A DNA stretch of 64,000 nt from Methylobacterium sp. J-067 (GCF_022829465.1 NZ_JAKSXZ010000110.1:372001-436000), one strand, 5' to 3'; positions 26,483 to 36,162 are shown, numbered from the stretch's first letter. Program-made: numbers and translations. Notes: a model not told the origin generated them from the sequence alone.

Positions 26483-28206
26483 AAGAGGAAGTACCGTTGG
26501 GCCATCGGCAGGATCTCGGCGGGTTCGCAGACCAGCAACTCGCCATCGGCGCGGACGTCGTAGATCTCGGGATCGACCTCGATGACCGGAGTCGCATCAT
26601 TGAGGATCATGCTCTTCTTGGAGATGCCGCCGCGCACGTTCTCGACCGCCACCATCTGCTTCTGCACGCCGAGCTTCTCCCGCAGGCCATCCTCCAGGGC
26701 CGCCTTCGAGACGAAGGTGAGGGCGGTGGAATAGGGCGCGCGGCCGTAGGCGCCGAACATCGGCCGGTAATGGACCGGCTGCGGCGTCGGGATCGAAGCG
26801 TTCGGGTCTCCCATCGGCGCGGCAGCAATGGTGCCGCCCTTCAGCACCAGATCGGGCTTCACGCCGAAGAAAGCCGGCGTCCATAGGACGAGATCGGCGA
26901 GCTTGCCGGGCTCCACCGAGCCGATATGCCGGGACACGCCATGGGCGATGGCTGGGTTGATCGTGTACTTCGCCACGTAGCGCCGGGCGCGCAGGTTGTC
27001 CGTGTCGGAAGAATCCCCCGGCAGGGCGCCGCGCTGGCGCTTCATCTTGTCGGCCGTCTGCCACGTGCGGATGATGACCTCGCCGACCCGGCCCATGGCC
27101 TGCGAATCCGACGACATCATCGAGAGCGCGCCGATGTCGTGCAGGATGTCCTCGGCGGCGATGGTCTCCTTGCGGATCCGGCTCTCGGCGAAGGCCAGAT
27201 CCTCGGGGATCGACGGGTCGAGGTGGTGGCACACCATCAGCATGTCGAGATGCTCGTCGATGGTGTTGCGGGTAAAGGGCCGCGTCGGGTTCGTGGACGA
27301 GGGCAGGACGTTCGGCAGCCCCGCCACCTTGATGATATCTGGCGCGTGGCCGCCACCCGCGCCCTCGGTGTGGAAGGCGTGGATCGTCCGGCCCCTGAAG
27401 GCGGCGATCGTATCCTCCACGAAGCCCGATTCGTTCAGCGTGTCGGTATGAATCATCACCTGCACGTCGTGTTCGTCGGCGACGCTCAGGCAGGTGTCGA
27501 TGGCGGCGGGGGTGGTGCCCCAATCCTCGTGCAGCTTCAGCGCGCAGGCGCCGCCGCGCACCATCTCGATCAGGCTCTCCGGCCGGGAGGCGTTGCCCTT
27601 GCCGGCGAAGGCGAGGTTCATCGGGAAGGCGTCCGCCGCCTCGATCATCCGCGCGATGTGCCAGGGGCCGGGGGTGCAGGTGGTGGCGAAGGTGCCGTGA
27701 GCCGGCCCCGTTCCGCCGCCGAGCATCGTGGTGACGCCAGAGCACAGGGCCTCCTCGATCTGCTGCGGACAGATGAAGTGGATGTGGCTGTCGAAACCGC
27801 CGGCCGTGAGGATCTTGCCCTCGCCCGCGATCACCTCCGTGCCCGGCCCAACGACGATGTCGACGCCCGGCTGCACGTCCGGGTTGCCGGCCTTGCCGAG
27901 CTTGAAGATCCGGCCGCGCACGATCCCGACATCGCACTTCACGATGCCCCAATGGTCCAACACCACGGCATTGGTGATGACGGTATCGACCGCACCCGCC
28001 GCATTCGGCGCCTGCGATTGGCCCATGCCGTCGCGGATTACCTTGCCGCCGCCGAACTTCACTTCCTCCCCGTAGGTGGTGAAGTCGCGCTCCACCGTAA
28101 TTTCGAGGGAGGTGTCGGCCAGACGGATCCTGTCGCCGGTCGTCGGCCCGAACATGTCGGCATAGGCCGCGCGCGGCAGGCTCGCGGGCTTCGGGGTGTT
28201 GCTCAC
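26479..28206 (-). CDS. ureC: Urease alpha subunit UreC
   Basis: Catalytic urease subunit, 575 aa, hydrolysing urea to ammonia and carbamate. The dinickel-site residues are in [21 protein letters not shown] (the Lys that becomes carbamylated), [12 protein letters not shown] and [15 protein letters not shown]. The mobile-flap His is in [17 protein letters not shown], and [20 protein letters not shown] follows. Length is normal. The start is ATG at 28206 ([11 protein letters not shown]), 31 bases after ureAB. Confidence 0.97.
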   Translation of the reverse strand: MSNTPKPASLPRAAYADMFGPTTGDRIRLADTSLEITVERDFTTYGEEVKFGGGKVIRDGMGQSQAPNAAGAVDTVITNAVVLDHWGIVKCDVGIVRGRIFKLGKAGNPDVQPGVDIVVGPGTEVIAGEGKILTAGGFDSHIHFICPQQIEEALCSGVTTMLGGGTGPAHGTFATTCTPGPWHIARMIEAADAFPMNLAFAGKGNASRPESLIEMVRGGACALKLHEDWGTTPAAIDTCLSVADEHDVQVMIHTDTLNESGFVEDTIAAFRGRTIHAFHTEGAGGGHAPDIIKVAGLPNVLPSSTNPTRPFTRNTIDEHLDMLMVCHHLDPSIPEDLAFAESRIRKETIAAEDILHDIGALSMMSSDSQAMGRVGEVIIRTWQTADKMKRQRGALPGDSSDTDNLRARRYVAKYTINPAIAHGVSRHIGSVEPGKLADLVLWTPAFFGVKPDLVLKGGTIAAAPMGDPNASIPTPQPVHYRPMFGAYGRAPYSTALTFVSKAALEDGLREKLGVQKQMVAVENVRGGISKKSMILNDATPVIEVDPEIYDVRADGELLVCEPAEILPMAQRYFLF

Positions 28207-28237
28207 GGCGTCGGCCTCCGTAGTGCGCCCGCACCCA

Positions 28238-28858
28238 TCACAGCTTGCCCATCACGTCGCCGCGGAACCCGTGGACGATGCGGTCGCCCGACAGCGGCAC
28301 CAGCGCCACCTGCCGGGTCGAGCCCGGCTCGAACCGCACCGCCGTGCCCGGCGCGATGTCGAGGCGCTTGCCCCGCGACGCCGGCCGGTCGAACACGAGG
28401 CCGGGATTGGCCTCGAAGAAATGATAGTGCGAGCCGACCTGGATCGGCCGGTCGCCCACATTGGCGACCTCGATCACCGTACGCTCGGCGTCGGCGTTGA
28501 AGACGATCTCGCCGGGCAAGGTCGTCACCGTGCCGGGCACAACGTCCGAGGGGGCGCCGCGGATCGGGTGATGCACGGTCACGAGCTTGGTGCCGTCCGG
28601 GAAGGTCGCCTCAACCTGGATGTCGTGGATCATCTCCGGCACGCCCTGCATGACCTGATCGGCCGTCAGCACGGTGCCGCCCGCCGCCATCAGTTCCGCC
28701 ACGGTGCGCCCGTCGCGGGCGCCCTCGACCACGAAATCCGTGATGAGCGCCACCGCCTCGGGATGGTTGAGCTTCACGCCCCGGGCGAGGCGGTTGCGCG
28801 CCACCTGCGCCGCCATCGCGATCAGCAACTTGTCCTTCTCGCGGGGGGTGAGCAGCAC
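28238..28858 (-). CDS. ureAB: Fused urease gamma-beta subunit (UreA-UreB)
   Basis: A 206-aa single polypeptide. Residues 1-100 are the gamma subunit ([40 protein letters not shown]). A short linker ([12 protein letters not shown]) leads to the beta subunit ([27 protein letters not shown] in its usual place; [28 protein letters not shown] end). Gamma-beta fusions are known in some bacteria, including Helicobacter and some Alphaproteobacteria. First gene of the operon; no ureD precedes it. Confidence 0.93.
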   Translation of the reverse strand: MLLTPREKDKLLIAMAAQVARNRLARGVKLNHPEAVALITDFVVEGARDGRTVAELMAAGGTVLTADQVMQGVPEMIHDIQVEATFPDGTKLVTVHHPIRGAPSDVVPGTVTTLPGEIVFNADAERTVIEVANVGDRPIQVGSHYHFFEANPGLVFDRPASRGKRLDIAPGTAVRFEPGSTRQVALVPLSGDRIVHGFRGDVMGKL

Positions 28859-29083
28859 GATGGCCTCGTCTTGTCCTCGGTCAAAGCCGGCGGAGCAAGG
28901 ATCATGCTCGACGGTGCGTCAAGACCGACGCGGCGCGATCCCCGCAGGATTGCACGTCGCGAATGCAACCTCATGGAAATGCGACGGGCTGTTTCGCAGT
29001 GCCGCAGCGGGTGGAACGGGACCACGCATCCCTCGTTCAGCGAAGGGCCTGACGTTCAACGCCGTGCCGATGATCGACCCGAT

Positions 29084-29275
29084 ATGACGAGCCAGAAGGG
29101 GCAGGATGAGAGGTCCGACGAGCCTCCCGACATTGCCGCAGCGCGGCTGGCGCTCGCGATGCTCGACGCCGCGCGGAAAGAGGGCGATCCGGCGATGATC
29201 GCCTGGGCGGAACTCCTGGCCTATGCCGCCGCCCGCGCACTGGCGGCCCATCTCGATGAGCCGTCCGAGACCTGA
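29084..29275 (+). CDS. Small hypothetical protein
   Basis: A possible 63-aa protein beginning MTSQKGQDERSDEPPDIAAA, then an alanine-rich helical segment (LALAMLDAARKEGDPAMIAW). It starts in the space between divergent ureAB and the next small gene. I do not recognise a family; a ribosome site is not obvious. It is kept because the composition is protein-like and the gap is otherwise empty. Confidence 0.35.
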   Translation: MTSQKGQDERSDEPPDIAAARLALAMLDAARKEGDPAMIAWAELLAYAAARALAAHLDEPSET

Positions 29276-29294
29276 CGGATACTGTGTTGACGGA

Positions 29295-29477
29295 TTAGGA
29301 GCGGGCTTCATCCCCGACGGCCAGCAGCATGGCGCGCAACCGCGCGGTGCGCTCGTCGCAGGCCCGGAGGTTGGCGCGGAGCGCCGAGTGAAGTGCGTCC
29401 GCGTCAGCCTTCTTCTGCCGAAGATCCACGTCGTTCGAAGCCGACGCGCGCGTCATCGCAAAGACGACAGCGTCCAT
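29295..29477 (-). CDS. Small hypothetical protein with strong ribosome-binding site
   Basis: A 60-aa protein beginning MDAVVFAMTRASASNDVD, followed by a charged helix (RQKKADADALHSALRANL). GGGAGGT lies 6 bases before the ATG at 29475-29477, one of the best ribosome sites in the window, so I think it is translated. Family not recognised. It lies between the MucR-type gene and the urease operon and could be a small regulator or stress protein, which is a guess. Confidence 0.55.
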   Translation of the reverse strand: MDAVVFAMTRASASNDVDLRQKKADADALHSALRANLRACDERTARLRAMLLAVGDEARS

Positions 29478-29606
29478 GTCGTACCTCCCTGGTGAGTTTG
29501 GGCCATTCGGTACTGTTCCACGCCAGCGTGGTCCAGCCCGAATATGAGGCATTGCCCAGCCGAGAGGGACGAAAGCCGGCCGTTGTTGCGCGACGACCGG
29601 ATTTCG

Positions 29607-30083
29607 TTAGGCGGCGTCGCGATTCGCCTGCCGCGCGGCCAGCGCGCCGGGACGACCGAGGCCGATCTCCTTCGCGAGGGCGGAACGGCGGGCCGCGTAG
29701 CTCGGCGCCACCATCGGATAATCGGACGGCAGGCCGAAGCGCTCCCGATAGGTCTCCGGGTCCAGCCCGTGGCTCGACAGGTGCCGCTTCAGGGTCTTGT
29801 AGACCTTGCCGTCGATGAAGCTCACCAGACCGTCGCGGCCGATGGACTTGCGGATCTCCGCGTTGGACGGACGATGGGCCTTGTCCGCCTCCTTCGCGCC
29901 GCTCTCCGCCATGTCGGTCTCGGCCAGACGCTTGAGGGCCGCGTGCACGCTGCTGATGAGCGCCGGAAGCTCGGCGGCCGGGAGCGGGTTGTTCGCCACG
30001 TACGCGGAGATGACATCGCTCGCGTACAGCGCGAGCTGATGCATTACATCACCGCCTGCGGGTTGCGTGGCGTCATCGGACAT
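29607..30083 (-). CDS. Ros/MucR family regulator with altered zinc-finger ligands
   Basis: A 158-aa DNA-binding regulator of the alphaproteobacterial Ros/MucR family. The C-terminal half matches well: KTLKRHLSSHGLDPETYRER, FGLPSDYPMVAPSYAARRS, LAKEIGLGR. In the Ros zinc finger, the two Cys of the CxxC pair are replaced: the sequence reads SFIDGK, giving Ser and Asp, while both His (KRH, SSH) remain. The N-terminal part (about 1-55) is the oligomerisation region. MucR proteins regulate motility, exopolysaccharide and cell-cycle genes and usually repress themselves; the AT-rich 258 bases upstream would suit this. Confidence 0.88.
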   Translation of the reverse strand: MSDDATQPAGGDVMHQLALYASDVISAYVANNPLPAAELPALISSVHAALKRLAETDMAESGAKEADKAHRPSNAEIRKSIGRDGLVSFIDGKVYKTLKRHLSSHGLDPETYRERFGLPSDYPMVAPSYAARRSALAKEIGLGRPGALAARQANRDAA

Positions 30084-30341
30084 GTTGTCGATCCCCGTTA
30101 TCTTGATTCGTTCGTCAGCAATGTCATCACAGACAGGGTCGTTTCAAGATCCCAATGTTACTTTTGCTGCGGATCACCATAATGTGGGCGCATAAACTAA
30201 ACCCGAGGTTTTGGGCAATCTAGTGGCCGCACTTTGTAGGTGATTCCGTTCCCCTCTCGACGATTGGACCTGCCGCTCTGGGTGGGTTGGACAGGCCGGC
30301 GATCCCGCGCCATGTGAGGGGCGGATCGGGGGAGGGGTGCG
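30084..30341. other. AT-rich divergent intergenic region
   Basis: 258 bases between the MucR-type gene and the CoA-transferase operon. The middle (about 30110-30240) is AT-rich for this window and must carry both promoters. MucR-type proteins bind AT-rich DNA, so autoregulation here is plausible. No coding frame, RNA or clear repeat seen. Confidence 0.45.
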
Positions 30342-31496
30342 ATGCCGCCTGAGAGGCAGGGCCGAGGGACTTCACTGCCATTGACGGGGCTGACCGTGCT
30401 CGCCCTGGAGCAGGCGGTGGCCGCGCCCTACTGCACCTCGCGGCTGGCGGATGCCGGCGCCCGCGTCATCAAGATCGAGAGGCCGGAGGGTGATTTCGCC
30501 CGGGGCTACGATGCGGCGGTGAACGGGCTGGCGAGCTATTTCGTGTGGCTCAACCGGGGCAAGGAAAGCCTCGTGGCCGATATCAAGGACCCGGACGACG
30601 CGGCGCTGCTGCACCGGATCCTCGCGGAGTCGGACGTCTTCGTGCAGAACCTCGCGCCCGGCGCCGCCGCCAGGGCCGGCTTCGGCTCCGCGGAATTGCG
30701 CCGCCGCCATCCGCGCCTCATCACCGTGGACATCACCGGCTACGGCACCGGCCATTCCTATTCGGACATGAAGGCCTACGACCTGCTGGTGCAGGCCGAG
30801 AGCGGGCTTGCCGGGATCACCGGGCATCCCGCCGGGTCGGGGCGGGTCGGCGTCTCGGTCTGCGATGTCGCCTGCGGGATGGACGCCCATGCCGCCGTGC
30901 TCGAAGCCCTGATCGCCAGGGGCATCACGGGGGAGGGCGCCGCCCTGGAGGTCAGCCTGTTCAGCGGCGCGGCGGATTGGATGAACGTTCCGCTCCTGTA
31001 TTTCGAAGGCACCGGGCACACGCCGCAACGGCTCGGCCTCGCCCACCCTTCGATCAGTCCCTACGGTGCCTTCGCCACCGCCGACGACAGCCTCGTGCTG
31101 ATCTCCATCCAGAACGAGCGGGAATGGGCCGCCTTTTGCGCGGGCGTTCTCGAACAGCCCTCGCTCGCCCGCGCTGAGGGGTTCGATTCGAACAACGCCC
31201 GCGTCGCCAACCGCGAGGCCGTCGATGGGCTGATCAGGCAGGTGATCGGGAAACTCACCCGAGACGCCGCCGCCGCGCGGCTGAAGGCTTCGGGCACCGC
31301 CTATGGCTTCGTGAACACCCTGGCCGACCTCGCCACCCATCCGGCTTTGATCCGCGCCGAGGTCGAGACACCGGCCGGGACTGCGCGGATCGTGGCGCCG
31401 CCGGTCCTGATTGACGGCGAAGTCCGCCCCCTCGGCCCCGTGCCGGCCATCGGCGAGCACAGCACCCGGATCCGCGAGGAGTTCCGGGCCGACTGA
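30342..31496 (+). CDS. CaiB/BaiF family (family III) CoA-transferase
   Basis: A 384-aa CoA-transferase. The N-terminal LPLTGLTVLALEQAVAAPYC and ARVIKIERPEGDFAR match the family, and the catalytic Asp lies in MKAYDLLVQAESGLAGITG (about 147-165). GVSVCDVACGMDAHAAVLEA is the typical block after it. It heads a three-gene operon with an SDR and a FAS1-like hydratase, a set that would activate, hydrate and oxidise a dicarboxylic acyl-CoA; mesaconyl- or itaconyl-type substrates are plausible but not shown. Confidence 0.88.
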   Translation: MPPERQGRGTSLPLTGLTVLALEQAVAAPYCTSRLADAGARVIKIERPEGDFARGYDAAVNGLASYFVWLNRGKESLVADIKDPDDAALLHRILAESDVFVQNLAPGAAARAGFGSAELRRRHPRLITVDITGYGTGHSYSDMKAYDLLVQAESGLAGITGHPAGSGRVGVSVCDVACGMDAHAAVLEALIARGITGEGAALEVSLFSGAADWMNVPLLYFEGTGHTPQRLGLAHPSISPYGAFATADDSLVLISIQNEREWAAFCAGVLEQPSLARAEGFDSNNARVANREAVDGLIRQVIGKLTRDAAAARLKASGTAYGFVNTLADLATHPALIRAEVETPAGTARIVAPPVLIDGEVRPLGPVPAIGEHSTRIREEFRAD

Positions 31497-31520
31497 CACC
31501 AACGACAACGGGAGGACGAC

Positions 31521-32270
31521 ATGCGGCTCGAAGGCAAGATCGCCATCGTCACGGGTGCGGGCGGCGGGTTCGGCGCAGGCATCGCGGAGCGCTTCGTGGC
31601 CGAAGGCGCGCGGGTCGCGCTGGTCGATATCCGCCGGGAGGCGGTGGAGGATCTGGCACGCAGCCTCGGCGACAGGGCCATCGCGCTGGCTGCGGATGTC
31701 GGCTTGGCCGCCGACGTCGCCTCCGTTGTCGAGGAGACCGGCAAGCGGTTCGGCGCGCCGCAGATCCTCGTGAACAACGCCGGCACCACCCACCGCAACA
31801 AGTCGCTGATGGAGGTGACGGAGGAGGATTTCGACCGGGTCTTCCGCGTCAACGTGAAATCGATCTTCCATTTCGTCCGCTCGGCCGCGCCCGTGATGCG
31901 CGACAACGGCGGCGGGGTGATCCTGAACGTCAGCTCGACGGCGGCGCTCCGGCCGCGTCCGGGGCTGACGTGGTACAACGCCTCGAAGGGGGCGGCGAGC
32001 CTAGCGACCCATTCGCTGGCCCTCGAACTCGCCCCGTGGAAGATCCGCGTGAACGCCCTCTGCCCGGTGATGGGCGCGACGGGGTTGCTCGAAGAGTTCA
32101 TGGGCGTGCCCGACACGCCGGAGAACCGCATCAAGTTCATCTCCACGATACCCCTCGGCCGTCTCTCGACGGCGCAGGACATCGCGGCGGCGGCGCTGTT
32201 CCTCGCCTCCGACGAGGCGGAGTTCATCACGGGCATCGATCTGCCCGTCGATGGCGGTCGCACCGCGTGA
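31521..32270 (+). CDS. SDR family oxidoreductase
   Basis: A 249-aa classical SDR. Cofactor motif VTGAGGGFGAGIAERF (about 10-25) and VDIRRE for NAD; NNAGTTH; active-site Ser in LNVSSTAAL and YNASKGAASLA. GRLSTAQDIAAAALFLASDE and ITGIDLPVDGG close the fold. It begins 24 bases after the CoA-transferase and ends 11 bases before the hydratase, so one operon. Substrate unknown. Confidence 0.88.
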   Translation: MRLEGKIAIVTGAGGGFGAGIAERFVAEGARVALVDIRREAVEDLARSLGDRAIALAADVGLAADVASVVEETGKRFGAPQILVNNAGTTHRNKSLMEVTEEDFDRVFRVNVKSIFHFVRSAAPVMRDNGGGVILNVSSTAALRPRPGLTWYNASKGAASLATHSLALELAPWKIRVNALCPVMGATGLLEEFMGVPDTPENRIKFISTIPLGRLSTAQDIAAAALFLASDEAEFITGIDLPVDGGRTA

Positions 32271-32281
32271 GGGATTCGGGA

Positions 32282-33118
32282 ATGGGCGGCGATTTCGCGG
32301 ATTGGATCGGCCGGACGCGCGAGGGCCAAGACCTCGTGACGCCCCGGCTGATGGCCGAGTTCCGGGCGACCTTCACACCACATCTGGCGCCCGTCCCGGC
32401 GGGCGTGGCGTGGCCCGCGCTGCACTGGTGCCTCGCGCCGGACACGCCGGCCATCGACGCCCTCGGGCCGGATGGCCATGCCGCGAAGGGCGAATTCCTC
32501 CCCCCGGTGCCGCTGCCCCGGCGGATGTGGGCCGGCGGCGAGGTCGTGACGCTGGCGCCGCTCCGCGAGGGCGATGCCGTCACACGCGTCGAGACCGTGC
32601 GGGACGTCGCATTCAAGGAGGGCCGCAGCGGGCGGCTGTGTTTCGTGACCGTCGATCACGTCGTCAGCGGTCCGCGCGGCCCTGCGATCAGAGAACGGCA
32701 GGACATCGTCTACCGCGAGGCGGCCGGCGCCCCGACCGGCGCGGGCGCCGAGCCCGAGCGCGGCGACGCAGCGGATTACGCGCAATGCTGTACGCTGCCG
32801 GCCACGCCGACACTGCTGTTCCGCTATTCGGCCATGACCTTCAACGGCCATCGCTTCCACTACGATCACCCTTATGCGACGCAGGTGGAAGGCTATGCCG
32901 ACCTCGTGGTGCATGGGCCGATCCAGGCGACGTTGCTCATGAACCTCGCGACGGCGATGCTCGGTCGGGTGCCGGCGCGTTTCCGCCACCGGGGCGTCTC
33001 GCCCATGACCGCGAATCAGGATTTTTGCGTCTGCGGTCGCCTGACGCCAGATGGCTGGGAGGGCGTGACCCTCGACGCGGACGACCGCGTCTGCATGCGG
33101 GCCAGCGCCGGGGCGTAA
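32282..33118 (+). CDS. FAS1-like dehydratase / mesaconyl-type acyl-CoA hydratase
   Basis: A 278-aa two-hotdog protein. The N-terminal domain begins FADWIGRTREGQDLVTPRLM and has PRRMWAGGEVVTLAPLREGD. The C-terminal hotdog has the catalytic-type pattern FRYSAMTFNGHRFHYDHPYA followed by YADLVVHGPIQATLL. Homologues hydrate mesaconyl-C4-CoA or itaconyl-CoA. The ATG at 32282 (MGGDFADW) was chosen because longer starts run inside the SDR gene. It ends 4 bases before the convergent ruvX stop. No citramalyl-CoA lyase is nearby. Confidence 0.82.
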   Translation: MGGDFADWIGRTREGQDLVTPRLMAEFRATFTPHLAPVPAGVAWPALHWCLAPDTPAIDALGPDGHAAKGEFLPPVPLPRRMWAGGEVVTLAPLREGDAVTRVETVRDVAFKEGRSGRLCFVTVDHVVSGPRGPAIRERQDIVYREAAGAPTGAGAEPERGDAADYAQCCTLPATPTLLFRYSAMTFNGHRFHYDHPYATQVEGYADLVVHGPIQATLLMNLATAMLGRVPARFRHRGVSPMTANQDFCVCGRLTPDGWEGVTLDADDRVCMRASAGA

Positions 33119-33122
33119 CGCG

Positions 33123-33620
33123 CTACGCCTCCTCCTCGTCGTCGGCATCCTCGTCGGCGACGTTGCGCATCGCGTCGAGGCATCCCTGCAGGATGTAGGC
33201 GGCGGCGAGCTTGTCCACGAGTTCGCCCCGGCGCTGGCGCGAGGCGTCCGCCTCGATCAGCGCGCGGGTGACGACCGCCGTCGAAAGCCGCTCGTCGAAA
33301 TACAGCACCGGCAGGGGCAGAATCGGCGCGAGGTTGCGGGCGAAGGCGCGGGTCGATTGCACGCGCGGCCCCTCGCTCCCGTCCATGTTGAGGGGCAGCC
33401 CCAGTACCAGCCCGCCGACGCGATGCGTCTCGCAGATCGCCTTCAGCCGCAGGGCGTCCGGCGTGAATTTCACCCGCTTGATCGTCTCCAACGGAGTCGC
33501 GATCTGCCGGCCGAGATCCGACAGGGCGAGCCCGATCGTCTTCGTGCCGAGGTCGAGGCCGATCAGGCGGGCGCCCCCGCGCGAGGCCACCGCGAAATCG
33601 CGGAACGTCTGCTTGTCCAT
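33123..33620 (-). CDS. ruvX: Putative pre-16S rRNA nuclease / Holliday-junction resolvase RuvX (YqgF)
   Basis: A 165-aa RNase H-fold nuclease, involved in 16S rRNA 5' maturation. Catalytic acid in [44 protein letters not shown]; and the last acidic block [19 protein letters not shown]-terminal acidic tail ([10 protein letters not shown]) extends the core. Diverges from a small membrane-protein gene across a region with two CtrA-like sites. Confidence 0.92.
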   Translation of the reverse strand: MDKQTFRDFAVASRGGARLIGLDLGTKTIGLALSDLGRQIATPLETIKRVKFTPDALRLKAICETHRVGGLVLGLPLNMDGSEGPRVQSTRAFARNLAPILPLPVLYFDERLSTAVVTRALIEADASRQRRGELVDKLAAAYILQGCLDAMRNVADEDADDEEEA

Positions 33621-33673
33621 GGTGGAGGGCCTACGCGAGGCGCGGGCTCGGCGCCACCGTCCCGTCCACAGGC

Positions 33674-33681
33674 TTAACCAT
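33674..33681 (+). promoter_or_regulatory. CtrA half-site-like TTAACCAT
   Basis: An exact TTAACCAT, one of the recognised CtrA target forms in Alphaproteobacteria, in the ruvX upstream region. It lies 53 bases before another full-length CtrA-like site. Binding is inferred. Confidence 0.4.
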
Positions 33682-33733
33682 CTCTGCGCTCAGGCCGGAT
33701 GTACGGGGAGCCCAAGCCCGCTAAGTAGGTTGG

Positions 33734-33749
33734 TTAAGACTTCGTTAAC
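33734..33749 (+). promoter_or_regulatory. Full CtrA-type box TTAA-N7-TTAAC
   Basis: TTAA (33734-33737), seven bases, then TTAAC (33745-33749) is an exact match to the alphaproteobacterial CtrA consensus. Such AT-rich words are rare in this window. The box ends 19 bases before the GTG at 33769 and is about 115 bases before ruvX on the other strand, so it could act on either gene. Confidence 0.55.
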
Positions 33750-33768
33750 CGATCGAGCGGGGACGGCT

Positions 33769-33948
33769 GTGGCGGTCGCTTCAACCACGACTCAGGATCA
33801 GCGGGCGCGGCGCCGCCGGCATCGCTGGATGCTCCTCTTGGCTTTCGAGGTGCTGGTGTTCGGCGCCGCGCAATCCGTGCTGCGGCCGGTCAAGGCGCCG
33901 GGCATCGCCGTGGAACAGACCCTGAGGCCGAACCACGTCGTCACCTGA
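33769..33948 (+). CDS. Small single-pass membrane protein
   Basis: A 59-aa protein: a basic N-terminus (RARRRRHR), one transmembrane segment (WMLLLAFEVLVFGAAQSVL) and a short C-terminal tail. It begins with GTG at 33769; GGGGA lies about 6 bases upstream. I do not recognise a family. Its position just after two CtrA-like sites suggests cell-cycle control. Too short for certainty, but composition and upstream signal support a gene. Confidence 0.5.
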   Translation: MAVASTTTQDQRARRRRHRWMLLLAFEVLVFGAAQSVLRPVKAPGIAVEQTLRPNHVVT

Positions 33949-34035
33949 GCGCATTGCGTTGCGGGGCTTGGAACCGCAATGCTATAGCCCGCCCGGCCGA
34001 GGGAACGAGTCCCCGGCCGCGATGAACGGGGCGGC

Positions 34036-34323
34036 ATGTCGGTCGACGAGAAGACTGTGCGGCGGATCGCACATCTGGCGCGGATCGCGGTCACCGACGA
34101 GGAAGTCGGGCCGCTGGGCGCCGAACTGAACAATATCCTAGCCTTCGTGGAGCAACTCGGCACGGTCGATGTCTCCGGCGTCGAGCCGATGACCTCCGTG
34201 CTGCCGATGGCGATGAAGAAGCGCGAGGATGCCGTAACCGATGGCGGCCGCGCCGACGCCGTCATCGCCAACGCGCCCGAGACGGAGGATCACTACTTTC
34301 TCGTGCCGAAGGTGGTCGAGTAA
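34036..34323 (+). CDS. gatC: Asp-tRNA(Asn)/Glu-tRNA(Gln) amidotransferase subunit C
   Basis: A 95-aa GatC, the small subunit that stabilises the GatA-GatB interface in the tRNA-dependent amidation of Glu-tRNA(Gln) or Asp-tRNA(Asn). Family pattern: [29 protein letters not shown] and a C-terminal [20 protein letters not shown]. First gene of the gat cluster. Confidence 0.95.
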   Translation: MSVDEKTVRRIAHLARIAVTDEEVGPLGAELNNILAFVEQLGTVDVSGVEPMTSVLPMAMKKREDAVTDGGRADAVIANAPETEDHYFLVPKVVE

Positions 34324-34384
34324 TCCTCCGGGCCGGGCCTTTCCGATTGCACGCGCCCCCGGGGCGCGCAGGGACTTGAGACGC

Positions 34385-35866
34385 GTGAGCAGCCCCAACG
34401 AACTCACCCTCGCCGAGGCGAGGGACGCCCTGAAGGCGAAGACCCTTTCCGCCCGCGAGCTGACGAGCGCGCATCTCGACGCCATGGCCAAGGCGCGGGC
34501 GCTGAACGCCTACCTCCTCGAAACGCCCGACCGCGCGCTGGCGATGGCCGACGCGTCGGACGCGAAGATCGCCGCCGGCGAGGCCCGCCCGCTGGAGGGC
34601 ATCCCGCTCGGCATCAAAGACCTGTTCTGCACCGAGGGCGTCGAGACGACAGCGGGTTCCAAGATCCTCAAGGGCTTCCAGCCGCATTACGAATCGGCGG
34701 TGTCGGCCAATCTCTGGCGCGATGGTGCCGTGATGCTCGGCAAGCTCAATCTCGACGAGTTCGCCATGGGCTCGTCGAACGAGACCAGCGCCTTCGGCAA
34801 CGTCGTCTCGCCCTGGCGCCGGAAGGATTCGGACGCGCCCCTCGTCCCCGGCGGGTCCTCCGGCGGGTCGGCGGCGGCTGTCGCCGCGCGGCTCTGCCTC
34901 GGCGCCACGGCGACGGACACGGGCGGCTCCATCCGCCAGCCCGCCGCCTTCACCGGCACGGTCGGCATCAAACCGACCTACGGGCGCTGCTCCCGCTGGG
35001 GCACGGTGGCCTTCGCCTCCTCGCTCGATCAGGCGGGCCCCATCGCCCGCACGGTGAAGGATTGCGCGATCCTGCTCGCCTCCATGAGCGGCGCGGATGC
35101 CCGCGACACCACCTGCGCCGACCTGCCCGTGCCGGATTTCGAGGCGTCGGTGGGTCGCGGCGTGAAGGGCCTGACCATCGGCATCCCGAAGGAGTACCGG
35201 GTCGATGGCATGCCGGCCGAGATCCAGAAGCTCTGGGACGAGGGCGCGGCGTGGCTGAAGGCGGCCGGCGCGACGATCAAGGAGATCTCGCTGCCGCACA
35301 CCTCCTACGCCCTGCCAGCCTATTACATCGTGGCGCCGGCCGAGGCGTCCTCGAACCTCGCGCGCTACGACGGCGTCCGCTACGGCCTGCGCGTGCCGGG
35401 CAAGGACATCGCCGCGATGTACGAGAACACCCGCGCCGCCGGGTTCGGCCGCGAGGTGAAGCGCCGGATCATGATCGGCACCTACGTGCTCTCGGCGGGC
35501 TATTACGACGCCTATTACGTGCGCGCCCAGAAGATCCGCACGCTGATCAAGCGCGACTTCGAGGCCGCCTATGCGGACGGCGTGGATGCCATCCTGACCC
35601 CGGCGACGCCCTCGTCGGCCTTCGGCATCGGCGAGAAGGCCAACGCCGACCCGGTGGAGATGTACCTCAACGACGTGTTCACGGTGACGGTGAACATGGC
35701 GGGCCTGCCAGGCATCGCCGTGCCGGCGGGGCTTGATTCGCAAGGGTTGCCCCTGGGCCTGCAGCTCATCGGCCGTCCGTTCGATGAGGAGACGCTGTTC
35801 GCCGCCGCGCAGGTGATCGAGGATTCCGCCGGACGGACGCAGTTGCCCGCCGCGTGGTGGGCATGA
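34385..35866 (+). CDS. gatA: Asp-tRNA(Asn)/Glu-tRNA(Gln) amidotransferase subunit A
   Basis: A 493-aa amidase that releases ammonia from glutamine for GatB. The Ser-cisSer-Lys machinery is visible: Lys in [11 protein letters not shown] (about 79), and the Gly/Ser-rich signature [20 protein letters not shown] followed by [12 protein letters not shown]. Start GTG at 34385 ([13 protein letters not shown]) with AGGGA upstream; longer in-frame starts overlap gatC. It overlaps the next membrane-protein gene by 4 bases (ATGA). Confidence 0.95.
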   Translation: MSSPNELTLAEARDALKAKTLSARELTSAHLDAMAKARALNAYLLETPDRALAMADASDAKIAAGEARPLEGIPLGIKDLFCTEGVETTAGSKILKGFQPHYESAVSANLWRDGAVMLGKLNLDEFAMGSSNETSAFGNVVSPWRRKDSDAPLVPGGSSGGSAAAVAARLCLGATATDTGGSIRQPAAFTGTVGIKPTYGRCSRWGTVAFASSLDQAGPIARTVKDCAILLASMSGADARDTTCADLPVPDFEASVGRGVKGLTIGIPKEYRVDGMPAEIQKLWDEGAAWLKAAGATIKEISLPHTSYALPAYYIVAPAEASSNLARYDGVRYGLRVPGKDIAAMYENTRAAGFGREVKRRIMIGTYVLSAGYYDAYYVRAQKIRTLIKRDFEAAYADGVDAILTPATPSSAFGIGEKANADPVEMYLNDVFTVTVNMAGLPGIAVPAGLDSQGLPLGLQLIGRPFDEETLFAAAQVIEDSAGRTQLPAAWWA

Positions 35867-36162
35867 CCGTCCCGTTCTATCCCTGGACCGTCTGGATCTG
35901 GGCCGGGTTCGACCCGGCGCTGATCGTGGTGGCGGTCTATCTCGGCTGGAAGGCCGACCAGTTCGGCAAGTGCTTCATCGCGGCGATCATCGCCTTCGCG
36001 ATCGCCGTGCTGTTCTCGTGGGCGGTGTCGGCGGCAGGCATCCCCTGGCCGGCGCCGATCACCCATGACGGGCCGACCTTCTTCACCGTTCGCGCCGTGG
36101 CGGCCCTGCTCTGGGCGATGCTCGGCTATGGCGCCCGCTACGCGACCCGGCGGCGCGCTTGA
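35863..36162 (+). CDS. Small membrane protein inside the gat cluster
   Basis: A 99-aa protein with three transmembrane segments ([59 protein letters not shown]). The ATG at 35863 overlaps the gatA stop, which implies translational coupling. I do not recognise a function. Its place between gatA and gatB may be only positional. Confidence 0.78.
   Translation: MTVPFYPWTVWIWAGFDPALIVVAVYLGWKADQFGKCFIAAIIAFAIAVLFSWAVSAAGIPWPAPITHDGPTFFTVRAVAALLWAMLGYGARYATRRRA

Noticed and set aside
26926..28500. A long plus-strand frame opposite ureC
   Set aside because: It is the complement shadow of a fully conserved urease alpha subunit.
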